From contig JBOEHK010000001.1 in assembly GCA_050633885.1 (NCBI GenBank), positions 682,001 to 746,000 of the forward strand: a stretch of 64,000 nt of DNA, in the 5' to 3' direction. The notes beneath the pieces were generated by a model. That model saw only the letters and a list, made by a program, of their open reading frames with translations, ran no database searches and was not told the DNA's origin. Source of the stretch: JAWSVE01 sp050633885 (lineage in GTDB: Bacteria; Pseudomonadota; Gammaproteobacteria; Pseudomonadales; Cellvibrionaceae). Shown piece after piece: positions 9,225 to 17,730 of this stretch (within the stretch, counting starts at the first letter, position 1; each line of letters opens with the position of its first letter). The position numbers were made by a program, and so were the translations under genes.

Positions 9225-10253
9225 ATGGTAAAGCTTGACTTGTTTACTAACCATTCTTTACAGAACTCGAATACACTTTCTGTTCCTGCAATTGCAGGAA
9301 ATTTTGTTGAAGTCACTTCAAGTGAGGAATTAAAACAAGCTATTTCTTTGGCTGCTGAGCTTGAGTTAACAATATTGATTCTCGGTGGGGGATCTAACGT
9401 TATTTTACCTGATTTTTTTCCTGGGCTTGTGATTAGAATAGGTATTAAAGGTTTTGAGGTTGTTGAAGAAGATGACCAACATATTTGGTTGCGAGTTGGA
9501 GCCGGTGAAAATTGGCAAGAATTTATAGAGCATTGTTTGAATTTTCATTATTGGGGGGCTGAAAATCTCTCTTTAATACCCGGTACTGTTGGCGCAGCGC
9601 CTATTCAAAATATAGGTGCTTATGGCGTTGAACTGAAAGATTTCATGACAGAATTAAATGCCGTAGAAATCAAATCACTACTTGATGTGACATTTCAAAA
9701 CTCGGATTGTGAATTCGGTTATCGCGATAGCATTTTTAAAGGCCGTTTAAAAGATCAGTATATTATTACGCATGTTACGTTTAAGTTAATGAAGACGCCG
9801 TGTGTAATTATTGAATACCCCACCTTAAAAAATGCTATTGCAAATAGAGAGTTAAACGAAATAACTCCTCAAATTGTTAGTCAAATTATCTGTGAAATTC
9901 GTCGTAGTAAGCTGCCTGATCCAGATGTTATTCCTAACGTAGGAAGTTTTTTTAAAAATCCAATTGTCGATTCCACAACGTTTCGACGTATTCAAAATGA
10001 TCATCCAGATGTTGTTAGTTATCCATTAAAACGTGGTCAGGTGAAATTAGCTGCTGGCTGGTTGCTCGAGCAGGCAGGTTGGAAAGGCGTTAATGAATAT
10101 GGTGTAGGTATTCATGAGGACCAAGCGTTGGTGTTGACAAATGAAGGGCGAAAATCTGGTAATCAAATTATTCGTTTTGCAGAAGAAGTGCGTGCTGATA
10201 TTTTACAACGCTTTGGCGTCGTTCTAGAATTTGAGCCTGCCAATTATTCCTAA
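9225..10253 (+). CDS. murB: UDP-N-acetylenolpyruvoylglucosamine reductase MurB
   Basis: 342 aa, the same length as type I MurB of E. coli. It reduces UDP-GlcNAc-enolpyruvate to UDP-MurNAc using NADPH and FAD in peptidoglycan precursor synthesis. FAD-binding features: LILGGGSNVILPD and LSLIPGTVGAAPIQNIGAYG. The catalytic serine lies in NVGSFFKNP, and AGWLLEQAGWKG plus the late HEDQALVL are family-typical. The gene starts with ATG at 9225, and the following gene may begin within its last codons. Confidence 0.95.
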   Translation: MVKLDLFTNHSLQNSNTLSVPAIAGNFVEVTSSEELKQAISLAAELELTILILGGGSNVILPDFFPGLVIRIGIKGFEVVEEDDQHIWLRVGAGENWQEFIEHCLNFHYWGAENLSLIPGTVGAAPIQNIGAYGVELKDFMTELNAVEIKSLLDVTFQNSDCEFGYRDSIFKGRLKDQYIITHVTFKLMKTPCVIIEYPTLKNAIANRELNEITPQIVSQIICEIRRSKLPDPDVIPNVGSFFKNPIVDSTTFRRIQNDHPDVVSYPLKRGQVKLAAGWLLEQAGWKGVNEYGVGIHEDQALVLTNEGRKSGNQIIRFAEEVRADILQRFGVVLEFEPANYS

Positions 10254-10287
10254 TGCATATTTTATTCCTGCACCATCAAACACGTTC

Positions 10288-10932
10288 ATGATTAAACAAC
10301 CTTCTTTGTTTGAGCAAACTTCGGGCGAAAAAATTAACATTGAGAATGGAATACTTTGGTGGTTTCCTAATTGGCTATCGAGATCAAAAGCAAATGATTA
10401 CTTTAATCAACTTCGGAACGAAATCGCGTGGCAGCAATCACAATTACACATTGCAGGTAAAGCTATAGATGTCCCTCGTTTAAATGCTTGGTATGGCGAA
10501 GAAAACACTCAGTATGAATATTCAGGCATTGCATTCAATCCAATTCCTTTCACCAAGACTTTAAGGGCCTTAAAGCATCAAGTTTTACAAACTTCTCAGT
10601 TGATTGATCTCACGCCTTCTTTCAGTATTAATAGTGCTTTAGCTAATCTTTATCGTGACGGTAAAGACAGTGTTGCTTGGCATGCCGATGACGAGAAAGA
10701 ATTAGGGGCGTCTCCTCAAATTGCCTCTCTTTCGTTTGGTGAGTCGAGGCGCTTTTTACTGAAATCAAAGGCTAAAGGTTCTAAAACTGTGGAATTGGTA
10801 TTGTCACCAGGTTCTTTGCTTTTTATGTTAGGAGATATCCAGCATCACTGGCTACACAGTATTCCAAAAACGAATGATCACATTGGTGAAAGGATTAACA
10901 TCACATTTAGACATGTATACCCTAGTTTTTAA
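10288..10932 (+). CDS. AlkB-like 2-oxoglutarate/Fe(II) dioxygenase
   Basis: About 214 aa oxygenase of the AlkB family, acting on alkylated nucleic-acid bases. Seen: PRLNAWYG, the first metal pair in WHADDE (H-x-D), SFGESRRFLL, the second His in GDIQHHWLHSIP, and RINITFRH with the 2-oxoglutarate-binding Arg. This arrangement is nearer AlkBH2/3-like bacterial proteins than E. coli AlkB. A TTG at 10231, inside murB, is also in frame; the first ATG (10288) was taken, though neither has a convincing ribosome-binding site. Confidence 0.85.
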   Translation: MIKQPSLFEQTSGEKINIENGILWWFPNWLSRSKANDYFNQLRNEIAWQQSQLHIAGKAIDVPRLNAWYGEENTQYEYSGIAFNPIPFTKTLRALKHQVLQTSQLIDLTPSFSINSALANLYRDGKDSVAWHADDEKELGASPQIASLSFGESRRFLLKSKAKGSKTVELVLSPGSLLFMLGDIQHHWLHSIPKTNDHIGERINITFRHVYPSF

Positions 10933-10964
10933 GCAAGACTTTGCGGTCAAAATATAAGCCAGAG

Positions 10965-10983
10965 AAAATGGTGGCGCCATTTT
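10965..10983 (+). terminator. Hairpin after the alkB-like gene
   Basis: AAAATGG/CCATTTT forms a 7-bp stem with a 5-nt loop, 32 bp past the stop codon. It is followed by A residues rather than a clean T tract, so it is a possible but weak terminator. Confidence 0.4.
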
Positions 10984-11108
10984 AAACCCTTCAAAGCGCT
11001 ACTTAATTATTTCAAAATTACTGCAGTGTTCAATATATCGAACGGTTATTGCTGATTATTTTTTTATAAGCAGAGTAAATAAAAATTGGCGCGCATTTCC
11101 TTTAATTG

Positions 11109-11124
11109 TGTGATTTTGTTCACA
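11109..11124 (+). promoter_or_regulatory. CRP/Vfr-type binding site
   Basis: TGTGATTTTGTTCACA is the exact CRP consensus TGTGA-N6-TCACA, and the symmetry extends outward to TTGTG...CACAA. It lies about 385 bp upstream of the GacA-type gene. Binding by a CRP/Vfr homologue is inferred from sequence only. Confidence 0.6.
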
Positions 11125-11393
11125 CAACGCTAAGTCTTGGGCGCATTGCTTCCTCCAATTACTGGTAATTTTTTGTACAATTTCCATTACTATCTTAATA
11201 GAGGTTAACAGAGCCTTAACATAACGTCGTTATATTGTATGTGTTTCTATGAGTGCGCTTCTCTATGGGTAGGGTTGTTAATGATTTTCAGGCTTAATTG
11301 TTTACAAAATTTAAGCCTATAGGTTAACTCATCAGACATTTTAAAGTTTCCACAAGCTTGAAGAGTTCACCTGCTCATTTGGTGTTGTTTGAA

Positions 11394-11414
11394 AGAATTA
11401 AGAATTAAGAATTA
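11394..11414 (+). repeat. Three tandem copies of AGAATTA
   Basis: A 7-bp unit repeated three times without mismatch, about 93 bp before the regulator's start codon. The period suggests a slippage-prone tract; no function can be assigned. Confidence 0.8.
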
Positions 11415-11506
11415 AGAAAAATAGAAAAGCAAAATACGGGTCTCTAGTAGCGATACTTTCATCAGTATTTTTTCTTGAGACAATTAGTTAAAAATGGGGT
11501 TATATA

Positions 11507-12160
11507 ATGCAAACTACAATTTTAGTCGTCGACGACCATGATCTTGTGCGAATGGGGATTTCCCGAATGCTGCAAGATGTTAAGGAGTATGAGGTTGTCG
11601 GTCAGGCCAAAAGCGGTGAAGAAGCCATTCGTGCTGTTCGTCAATCGCCCCCTAATGTTGTTCTTATGGATGTTAAAATGCCAGGCATGGGCGGGTTAGA
11701 AGCCACAAAAAAAATATTAACCATTGACCCCAGTATCCGCATTATTGCGGTTACAGCATGCAATGATGACTTATATCCTGAACGTTTAATGAAAGCGGGT
11801 GCAATGGGATATATTACAAAAGGTGCTCCACTCGAAGAAATGATTGCCTCGATCAACAGCGTTTGTAAAGGTGTCCCATACATGAGTAATGACGTTGCTC
11901 AACAAGTTGCACTGAAAAACTTTGGCGCAAAACAAGGCGGCGCTACACCGTTTGAATGTTTGTCAGAGCGAGAATTACAAACGGCTGTTTTGATTGCGAA
12001 TGGCCAAAAGGTTCAAGAAATTGCCGATACGTTTTGTGTCAGCCCCAAAACAGTGAATAGTTATCGCTATAGAATATTTGATAAGCTCAAGATAAACAGT
12101 GATGTTGAATTAGCGTTATTAGCAGTTCGTCATAATGTTTTGGAGTTGGAGCCAATTTAA
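11507..12160 (+). CDS. gacA: GacA/UvrY-type response regulator
   Basis: 217 aa. The receiver domain has acidic residues in VVDDHDLVRMG, the phospho-acceptor Asp in VVLMDVKMPGMGG (about residue 54) and the Lys in YITKGA. The C-terminal LuxR-type helix-turn-helix has LSERELQTAVLIANGQK and ADTFCVSPKTVNSYRYRIF. The family answers BarA/GacS and activates small RNAs that titrate CsrA/RsmA. The link gacA-uvrC-pgsA is a well-known conserved string and supports the assignment. The start has no strong SD; the long leader may be regulated (CRP-type site upstream). Confidence 0.93.
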   Translation: MQTTILVVDDHDLVRMGISRMLQDVKEYEVVGQAKSGEEAIRAVRQSPPNVVLMDVKMPGMGGLEATKKILTIDPSIRIIAVTACNDDLYPERLMKAGAMGYITKGAPLEEMIASINSVCKGVPYMSNDVAQQVALKNFGAKQGGATPFECLSERELQTAVLIANGQKVQEIADTFCVSPKTVNSYRYRIFDKLKINSDVELALLAVRHNVLELEPI

Positions 12161-12174
12161 TTATTTTTCATAGA

Positions 12175-12195
12175 CGCCAATGTGACAGATTGGCG
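12175..12195. other. Perfect inverted repeat between gacA and uvrC
   Basis: CGCCAAT and ATTGGCG form a 7-bp stem with a 7-nt loop, 15 bp past the regulator's stop. No T tract follows, so it is not a standard intrinsic terminator. It could pause transcription or protect an mRNA end. Confidence 0.4.
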
Positions 12196-12369
12196 AATGG
12201 CTATGATTACTGAGTCAACCCTTCAGTCTACCTAATCTCCTTGCTGTTATCGTTATTCCTCCGAGTATTTGTTTAAAATTATTATTGTTTTCTATGTAAG
12301 CACAAGTTCTTTCCGAATGGTATTATAGAGCCACTCTGCTAACACCACTTGCATCGCTAATATCCACTT

Positions 12370-14205
12370 ATGACTGATCAAACAGATTCAACATTTGATA
12401 GTAAAACTTTTTTATCGTCATTGACCCGTGAACCTGGTATTTACCAGATGTATAACGAGAAGGGGAAGATTCTGTATGTAGGAAAGGCCAAAAATTTAAA
12501 AAATCGCGTCTCGAGTTATTTTAGTCATTCCAACTTAGCGCCAAAAACTCAATCTCTTGTCAATAAGATAGCCAACATACAAATCACTGTGACCCAAAGT
12601 GAAATGGAAGCGCTTATCTTAGAGCAAAATCTCATTAAGTCGCAAAGACCTCCATACAACATCTTAATGAGAGATGATAAATCTTACCCTTATATATTTT
12701 TAAGTGAGCATGATACGTTCTCTCGACTAGGTCTACATCGTGGTTCGAAGAAGAAAAAAGGTCAATACTTTGGCCCTTACCCTAGTGCCGGTGCTGTAAG
12801 AGAAAGTTTAAGCTTTTTACAAAAAACATTTCGCGTTCGTCAATGTGAAGACAGCGTTTTTAAAAATAGAAGCAGGCCATGTTTACAATTCCAAATAAAT
12901 CGATGTAAAGCGCCTTGTGTTGGCTATATTTCTGAAGAATCGTATGCAGAAGATGTTCGGCATACAACTATGTTTTTAAATGGGGAGAGTAATCAGCTAA
13001 CGAAAGAGCTAGCTGAAAAGATGGATAAAGCGGCGGAAAACCTTCGCTTTGAGGAGGCTGCACAATTAAGAGATCAAATCAGTTATCTTCGTAATGTGCA
13101 ATCAATACAAATAGCCGAACGAGATAATGGTGAATTAGATGTTGTTGCTGTGGCGCGGCAGAATGAAAATATTTGCGCGCATGTTTTGTATGTAAGGCAA
13201 GGGCGAATACTGGGAAGTAAAAGTTATTTTTACGAAGAAAAATTAGATCAAAATGATAACGAATTTTTGGCTGCATTCTTACCTCAATTTTATTTAGGGT
13301 CAAAGACCCGAGAAATACCCCCCTTCATTGTCACGAGTCATGAAATACCAGATTCAGAGTTAATTCAAAACGCGTTAAAACAACAGCGAAAAAAACAAGT
13401 TCGCATCGTTTGCCAGGTAAGAAGTCAACGGCAAAAATGGCTTGAGCTTGCTCAAAGAGCTGCGCAAGAAAATGTAATGTCTCATAGCCAGAGTCAGCAA
13501 AGTATGTTGAAGCGCTATGAGTCCTTACAAGAAGCATTAGAGTTTGATGAATTACCTAAAAGGCTAGAATGTTTTGATATTAGTCACAGCAGTGGAGAGT
13601 TAACCGTTGCTTCGTGCGTTGTGTTTGATATCAACGGGGCTGTCAGCTCTGATTATCGACGATTTAATATTGAAGGTATTACTGGTGGCGACGATTATGC
13701 GGCAATGAATCAAGCGATTACTCGACGATATACTCGGCTTCAAAAAGGCGAGGGTATTCTTCCTGATGTGTTATTGATTGACGGAGGAAAAGGGCAGCTA
13801 AATAAAGCGAAAGAAGTGTTGCAAGAATTGGGTGTTGATGGTGTCAGGTTATTGGGTGTCGCTAAAGGTTCAACCCGAAAAGCAGGGTTTGAAACTCTGT
13901 TTTTAGATGATATTGGTAATGTTAAAAACATAGATAGCGATTCGCCAGCATTGCATCTTATTCAGTCTATTCGCGATGAAGCACATCGTTTTGCAATTAC
14001 AGGCCACAAAAATCGCCGAGATAAAAAACGCAGAACTTCAACACTGGAAGATATACCGGGTGTTGGTGCGAAAAGGCGAAGAGAATTATTGCGATACTTT
14101 GGCGGATTGCAAGAAGTTAAAAAAGCAAGTATCGAAGAATTGTCAAAAGTGCAAAATATTAGTAAAAAAACAGCGGAAGATATTTACAGCGCGCTACACA
14201 GCTAG
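12370..14205 (+). CDS. uvrC: Excinuclease ABC subunit UvrC
   Basis: 611 aa nuclease making both incisions in nucleotide excision repair with UvrA and UvrB. The N-terminal GIY-YIG domain shows PGIYQMYNEKGKILYVGKAK. A cysteine-containing segment (CLQFQINRCKAPCVGYI) and the UVR motif (LRFEEAAQLRDQISYL) follow. The RNase H-like C-terminal nuclease has CFDISHSSG and LLIDGGKGQ, and helix-hairpin-helix motifs (DIPGVGAKRRRELL) close the protein. Length is normal (E. coli 610). It follows the regulator by about 210 bp. Confidence 0.97.
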   Translation: MTDQTDSTFDSKTFLSSLTREPGIYQMYNEKGKILYVGKAKNLKNRVSSYFSHSNLAPKTQSLVNKIANIQITVTQSEMEALILEQNLIKSQRPPYNILMRDDKSYPYIFLSEHDTFSRLGLHRGSKKKKGQYFGPYPSAGAVRESLSFLQKTFRVRQCEDSVFKNRSRPCLQFQINRCKAPCVGYISEESYAEDVRHTTMFLNGESNQLTKELAEKMDKAAENLRFEEAAQLRDQISYLRNVQSIQIAERDNGELDVVAVARQNENICAHVLYVRQGRILGSKSYFYEEKLDQNDNEFLAAFLPQFYLGSKTREIPPFIVTSHEIPDSELIQNALKQQRKKQVRIVCQVRSQRQKWLELAQRAAQENVMSHSQSQQSMLKRYESLQEALEFDELPKRLECFDISHSSGELTVASCVVFDINGAVSSDYRRFNIEGITGGDDYAAMNQAITRRYTRLQKGEGILPDVLLIDGGKGQLNKAKEVLQELGVDGVRLLGVAKGSTRKAGFETLFLDDIGNVKNIDSDSPALHLIQSIRDEAHRFAITGHKNRRDKKRRTSTLEDIPGVGAKRRRELLRYFGGLQEVKKASIEELSKVQNISKKTAEDIYSALHS

Positions 14206-14291
14206 TAGTTTGCACCCCTCTATTCAATAAACATTCTAGGTACTCTGCGTTAAGCTCTGTTCTTTAAGAATTCTTTAGGAGATGTTGTACA

Positions 14292-14864
14292 GTGACACTG
14301 GCTAATCAGCTTACCTTATTGCGTATCGCTTTCATTCCTTTATTGGTTATTATTTTTTACACGCCGTTCAAATGGCATTATCTCGTTGGCTCTATCATTT
14401 TTAGTATTGCTGCTATCACGGATTGGCTGGATGGTTACGTTGCTCGTAAATATGATCAGGCAACTGCTTTTGGTGCTTTTTTAGATCCTGTGGCCGATAA
14501 ATTAATGGTAGTCGTCGCTCTTGTATTGCTCGTTGAGCTCCATGCTTCGCCTTGGTTCGCGATTCCGGCCGTTGTAATTGTTGGGCGGGAGATAGTGATA
14601 TCGGCGCTTAGAGAGTGGATGGCTGAGTTGGGTAAGAGAGCCTCTGTTGCTGTTTCCTATCTTGGCAAAATCAAGACGACAGTGCAGATGGCTGCGATCA
14701 TAGTCCTGTTAGCGTTTGAGCCTGTCAGTGGTTCGTTTTTTACAGTGGTTGGTTATATTTTATTATACGTCGCTGCATTTTTAACCTTGTGGTCTATGCT
14801 GCTGTACATAAAAGCTGCTTGGCCTGTTTTAATGGCTTCGGAGGAGGATTCGGAGAAAAACTAA
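14292..14864 (+). CDS. pgsA: CDP-diacylglycerol-glycerol-3-phosphate phosphatidyltransferase
   Basis: 190 aa inner-membrane enzyme making phosphatidylglycerophosphate, the first step to phosphatidylglycerol. The CDP-alcohol phosphotransferase signature D-G-x2-A-R-x8-G-x3-D-x3-D is complete at about 45-70 (DWLDGYVARK through GAFLDPVADK). Four to five membrane helices are visible. It starts at GTG (14292), with AGGAG about 11 nt upstream. Standard neighbour of uvrC, with tRNA genes downstream. Confidence 0.95.
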   Translation: MTLANQLTLLRIAFIPLLVIIFYTPFKWHYLVGSIIFSIAAITDWLDGYVARKYDQATAFGAFLDPVADKLMVVVALVLLVELHASPWFAIPAVVIVGREIVISALREWMAELGKRASVAVSYLGKIKTTVQMAAIIVLLAFEPVSGSFFTVVGYILLYVAAFLTLWSMLLYIKAAWPVLMASEEDSEKN

Positions 14865-15099
14865 CCAAGTCGATTGTTTTTTGAGTCGCGTTTAGCCTGA
14901 CAAACCTATCTTTGCTCAAGATAATGAACGCAAAAATAAATTAGCGTTTTTTCAACAGCCAAATAAAAAGATATATGATTTAAATCCATAATAACTCTAG
15001 GCATTTCCTATGAGTTTCGATAAAATGCCGCGCTCTTTCAAAGAGTGATGATTATGCGCTTCATTTTGAATTGACGCACAAATTATCAAGCATAAGAAA

Positions 15100-15173
15100 G
15101 GCTAGGTGGCAGAGTGGTCATGCAGCGGACTGCAACTCCGTGTACGCCGGTTCGATTCCGACCCTAGCCTCCA
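15100..15173 (+). tRNA. tRNA-Cys (GCA)
   Basis: The acceptor stem GGCTAGG pairs with CCTAGCC at 15163-15169, followed by T and an encoded CCA. The anticodon loop CTGCAAC carries GCA at 15132-15134, and the T arm has GGTTCGATTCC. 74 nt including CCA. A tRNA-Cys after pgsA is common in gammaproteobacteria. Confidence 0.95.
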
Positions 15174-15288
15174 TTTTCTTCATGCCTAGGCCTGACATAA
15201 TTTCTGCCTAATGAAAGAGCAATAGAAAGAGTACAAAGAGTACAAAGAGTAAATATTGAAAAGTAGGCTTCGGCCTCTCCTCACCCTC

Positions 15289-15375
15289 GCCCGGGTGGTG
15301 GAATTGGTAGACACAGGAGACTTAAAATCTCCCGATAGCAATATCGTGCCGGTTCAAGTCCGGCCCCGGGCACCA
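15289..15375 (+). tRNA. tRNA-Leu (TAA), phage attachment gene
   Basis: 87-nt class II tRNA. The acceptor stem GCCCGGG pairs with CCCGGGC at 15365-15371, with discriminator A and encoded CCA. The anticodon loop CTTAAAA has TAA at 15323-15325, and a long variable arm is present. The gene remains intact: integration duplicated only its 3' end (from 15350), so this copy stays functional at the left end of the prophage. Confidence 0.95.
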
Positions 15376-15380
15376 TTTGA
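15350..15380 (+). other. attL core
   Basis: 31-bp sequence starting CGGTTCAAGTCCGGCC and ending CACCATTTGA, identical to 54941-54971. It covers the T arm, acceptor stem and CCA of tRNA-Leu plus five bases beyond. The first flanking mismatches (15349, 15381) set its limits. Confidence 0.93.
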
Positions 15381-15383
15381 TTC

Positions 15384-15483
15384 ACCACAATCAACCACAA
15401 TTCACCTCAAGCCCCCGCCATTCGTCACATTCAGCCAATTCCTTATTTGCTATCTACCACAATTTACCGCAATATCCCGCAAA
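15384..15483 (+). repeat. Two triplets of 10-bp-phased ACCACAAT-like direct repeats
   Basis: ACCACAAT occurs at 15384 and 15394, with ACCTCAAG at 15404; then ACCACAAT at 15456, ACCGCAAT at 15466 and CCCGCAAA at 15476. Within each triplet the starts are exactly 10 bp apart, so the copies lie on the same helix face. Position between the attL core and the integrase gene suggests arm-type integrase or Xis binding sites. The role is inferred. Confidence 0.6.
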
Positions 15484-15496
15484 CAATCACATATAG

Positions 15497-15526
15497 TTAC
15501 GGATAGATACGGAGCGGATTACGGAT
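15497..15526 (+). repeat. Three TTACGGA-type repeats before the integrase gene
   Basis: TTACGGAT (15497), ATACGGAG (15507) and TTACGGAT (15519) precede and touch the integrase start at 15525. Related copies TTACGGAC (54894) and AAACGGAC (54905) lie just inside attR. Occurrence at both prophage ends points to integrase arm sites. Overlap with the integrase start could also allow autoregulation. Confidence 0.55.
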
Positions 15527-16487
15527 GGCATCATTTAGAAAGCTGCCAAGCGGAAAGTGGGAGTACGCTGTTAGCGTTGACGGGGTTAGAAAATCCAAAA
15601 GCTTTAGCACCAAAGCAGCGGGTAGGTCGTGGGCGTCTGAGACTGAAATGTTGCTGGGTAAGAAAAGCGGTCTGGTAGGCGACTTTACGCTTGCTGAATT
15701 ATTTGACAGGTATGCCAGTGAAATATCAGAAAGCAAGAAGGGCGCTCGATGGGAGATAATTCGTCTAAATAAATTTAAGACCTATGCTATCTCATCAATT
15801 AAATTGACTGACTTGCAGCGCGAAGACATTGAACAATGGATTGACGAGCGATTAAGGACGGTCAAAGCCTCCAGCGTGAACAGGGAATTAAACCTTGTGA
15901 GCCATTGCTTAACGCAAGCAAGGCGCTGGCGATGGATGAATCATAGCCCAATGGCAGACCTGAGAAGACCAAAAAACCCACCGGCTCGGGATCGTCGAAT
16001 CAAAGATATTGAGCTTGAGACTTTGGCGGTCGTGCTGGGCTACTCGGAAGACATACCTGTTGAGACGCAAAGGCAAAAGGTTTTCTTGGCTGTGCTGTTC
16101 GCTATTGAAACAGCGATGAGAGCAAGCGAAATATGCTCTCTGACAGACATTGATGAAAAGAATAGAACGGCTTACCTGTCAGACACCAAGAACGGACACG
16201 CTCGTTATGTGCCGCTATCGAGTGAAGCGATTCGATTATGGGAAAGACTACCTAACGGCTGTTTTGATATTTCGGCGGGTGCGATTAGTACGCATTTTAC
16301 TTCAGCGGTTAATAAATCCGGCATTAAAGATTTAACATTTCACGACTCGAGACATGAGGCCATTACGCGGCTCGCTAATAAAATGGGCGTTCTGGACTTA
16401 GCCAGAATGACAGGGCACAAAAACATAAAAGAGCTTTCAACATATTATAATGCAAGCGCATCTGAAATAGCTAAGCTGCTCGATTAG
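15525..16487 (+). CDS. int: Phage integrase, tyrosine recombinase
   Basis: 320 aa site-specific recombinase. An N-terminal arm-binding-like domain (about 1-50) and a SAM-like core-binding domain (about 50-150) precede the catalytic domain. That domain has Arg in MRASEICSL (about 198), Lys in DTKNGHARYV, H-x2-R in HDSRHEA (about 273-276), His in MTGHKN (about 297) and the nucleophile Tyr in STYYNAS (about 307). It reads inward from attL and overlaps the convergent xis-like gene by 17 bp. It acts at the tRNA-Leu attachment site. Confidence 0.95.
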   Translation: MASFRKLPSGKWEYAVSVDGVRKSKSFSTKAAGRSWASETEMLLGKKSGLVGDFTLAELFDRYASEISESKKGARWEIIRLNKFKTYAISSIKLTDLQREDIEQWIDERLRTVKASSVNRELNLVSHCLTQARRWRWMNHSPMADLRRPKNPPARDRRIKDIELETLAVVLGYSEDIPVETQRQKVFLAVLFAIETAMRASEICSLTDIDEKNRTAYLSDTKNGHARYVPLSSEAIRLWERLPNGCFDISAGAISTHFTSAVNKSGIKDLTFHDSRHEAITRLANKMGVLDLARMTGHKNIKELSTYYNASASEIAKLLD

Positions 16488-16701
16488 TTTTTGCATACCC
16501 TACAACCTCACAAGCAAACCACATTTTTTTGCCTTCGACCGGCAAAGGAAAGCTGCTTTTCTTTGATACCCGATCTTTAAAGTGCTTCTCGGAGACGTGA
16601 AAATATTTAGCGCAGTCTTCGGCACTCCAAAGCTTGTCTTCGAAGGGGACTTGTAAATTTTCGGCAATCTTTTTTGCCAGCAAATCTATTTCTTCTGTCA
16701 C
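16471..16701 (-). CDS. xis: Small DNA-binding protein, probable excisionase
   Basis: 76 aa. The middle, LWSAEDCAKYFHVSEKHFKDRVSKKSSFP, fits a winged-helix/AlpA-like DNA-binding fold, and the protein is small and charged like many phage excisionases. It is the last gene of the leftward early operon and its 3' end overlaps the integrase gene. This position is typical for xis, since PL transcription then supplies Xis during induction. No biochemical evidence; a general regulator is possible. Confidence 0.6.
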   Translation of the reverse strand: MTEEIDLLAKKIAENLQVPFEDKLWSAEDCAKYFHVSEKHFKDRVSKKSSFPLPVEGKKMWFACEVVGYAKTNRAA

Positions 16702-16712
16702 TTCATACCTCT

Positions 16713-17015
16713 CTATCTAATTGTTATGCCTTCTGCCATTTGAGGAATTGGTAGATTCTTTTTCTTCGCGTTGAGAACAGACAGGTGATACTTGTCTAGC
16801 CTGAAAACAATATACGCAAACGACTCGAAAGCTTGCTCTTTCTTTTTGAAAACAAGAGCGTTTATCATCAGGCATCCTTCTTGTTTTGGGGCTTCATCGT
16901 CAACCTCATACCTAAATCGCTTATCAAATTTTACAAGAGTCACAGATTCGCTGTTCTCCCATTTTAGAGCTTTAATTTTGTTGCCTTTTAAGTATGGCTC
17001 TCTATATCTTTGCAT
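16713..17015 (-). CDS. Unknown phage protein
   Basis: About 100 aa, charged and soluble, with no membrane segment or recognised motif. The sequence is rich in Lys, Glu and aromatic residues in beta-like stretches (SVTLVKFDKRFRYEV). A GTG at 17021 is two codons upstream; the ATG at 17015 was preferred. It lies 12 bp before the xis-like gene in the leftward operon. No function assigned. Confidence 0.6.
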   Translation of the reverse strand: MQRYREPYLKGNKIKALKWENSESVTLVKFDKRFRYEVDDEAPKQEGCLMINALVFKKKEQAFESFAYIVFRLDKYHLSVLNAKKKNLPIPQMAEGITIR

Positions 17016-17066
17016 CTTCACTCATCCGTTATGGGGTGGGGTTAGTCTGATCTCTTGTTGGGGTTG

Positions 17067-17306
17067 TTAAATGTCACTCGCCCAATCAACGGCTAATTTT
17101 TTCGCTTCATCAATGTCTTTTGCGTCTGTAAACTGCATGACATATCTGGAATTCTCTGGCGTAGTGATAGAGCTTTTAAATGCTCCGCCGTAATCGATCC
17201 ATAACCTTAAAATACAAACTCCGGCTTTTTTGCAGATAATTGTGCGCTGCCATTCTTGCCATTCCGGCTCTTCGTCAATTTTTATTTGTTCCCATTCGCA
17301 GTCCAC
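17067..17306 (-). CDS. Unknown phage protein
   Basis: 79 aa with a GTG start; AAGGGGAGA just upstream is a strong ribosome-binding site and decides the start. Trp- and acid-rich N-terminus (CEWEQIKIDEEPEWQEW) followed by a likely beta-sheet region. No known domain recognised. Part of the leftward operon of small genes. Confidence 0.65.
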   Translation of the reverse strand: MDCEWEQIKIDEEPEWQEWQRTIICKKAGVCILRLWIDYGGAFKSSITTPENSRYVMQFTDAKDIDEAKKLAVDWASDI

Positions 17307-17357
17307 ACTCTCCCCTTAGCCGTTAGGCTTTTATTTAATTAGCAATAACCCGCATAG

Positions 17358-17675
17358 TTAATCAAGATGCAAGACAGCAATAACTTTTCCATTTTCTAAC
17401 GTTAGCTTTACTTTGCGATTTTTATCTTTTGCAATAATTAATTGCTTGATAATTTTTGAATCTGTTGCTGTGAATTCTGTGATGTTTCTTTTTGCTGAAA
17501 ACGAACCATCCGAATGCTCCGTTGCAACTAATCCGCCTTGATCGATAACTCCAGTTAACTTGTCAAGAGAAATCCCAGATCGATTTATCTCAGTGATGTA
17601 GCCTGACTTGCTTCCGTTTACTTTTGATTCGCAAGCTGTTAGCAAGATTAATATTGCTGTTAATAAATATTTCAT
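17358..17675 (-). CDS. Small prophage lipoprotein
   Basis: 105 aa. The N-terminus MKYLLTAILILLTAC is a signal peptide with a lipobox (L-T-A-C), giving lipidation at Cys15. The Ser after it plus the next residues do not suggest inner-membrane retention, so an outer-membrane location is likely. The mature part is hydrophilic and beta-rich. Phage lipoproteins sometimes exclude superinfecting phages, but nothing in the sequence proves this, and its PL-driven operon would be silent in a lysogen. Confidence 0.75.
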   Translation of the reverse strand: MKYLLTAILILLTACESKVNGSKSGYITEINRSGISLDKLTGVIDQGGLVATEHSDGSFSAKRNITEFTATDSKIIKQLIIAKDKNRKVKLTLENGKVIAVLHLD

Positions 17676-17730
17676 TTCTATTCCTTGATGTTTTTATTTA
17701 TCACTGCCCTTAACGGGGCTAGGCGGTTGA

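Larger units (their letters stand above)
10933..11506. other. Long regulatory region upstream of the GacA-type regulator
   Basis: 574 bp without a gene. It holds a hairpin at 10965, a perfect CRP-type palindrome at 11109 and three tandem copies of AGAATTA at 11394-11414 just before the regulator. It most likely contains the promoter and control sites of gacA/uvrY. Confidence 0.6.

Noticed and set aside
12175..12195. Intrinsic terminator after gacA
   Set aside because: The stem is perfect but there is no T tract, so it is listed only as an inverted repeat.
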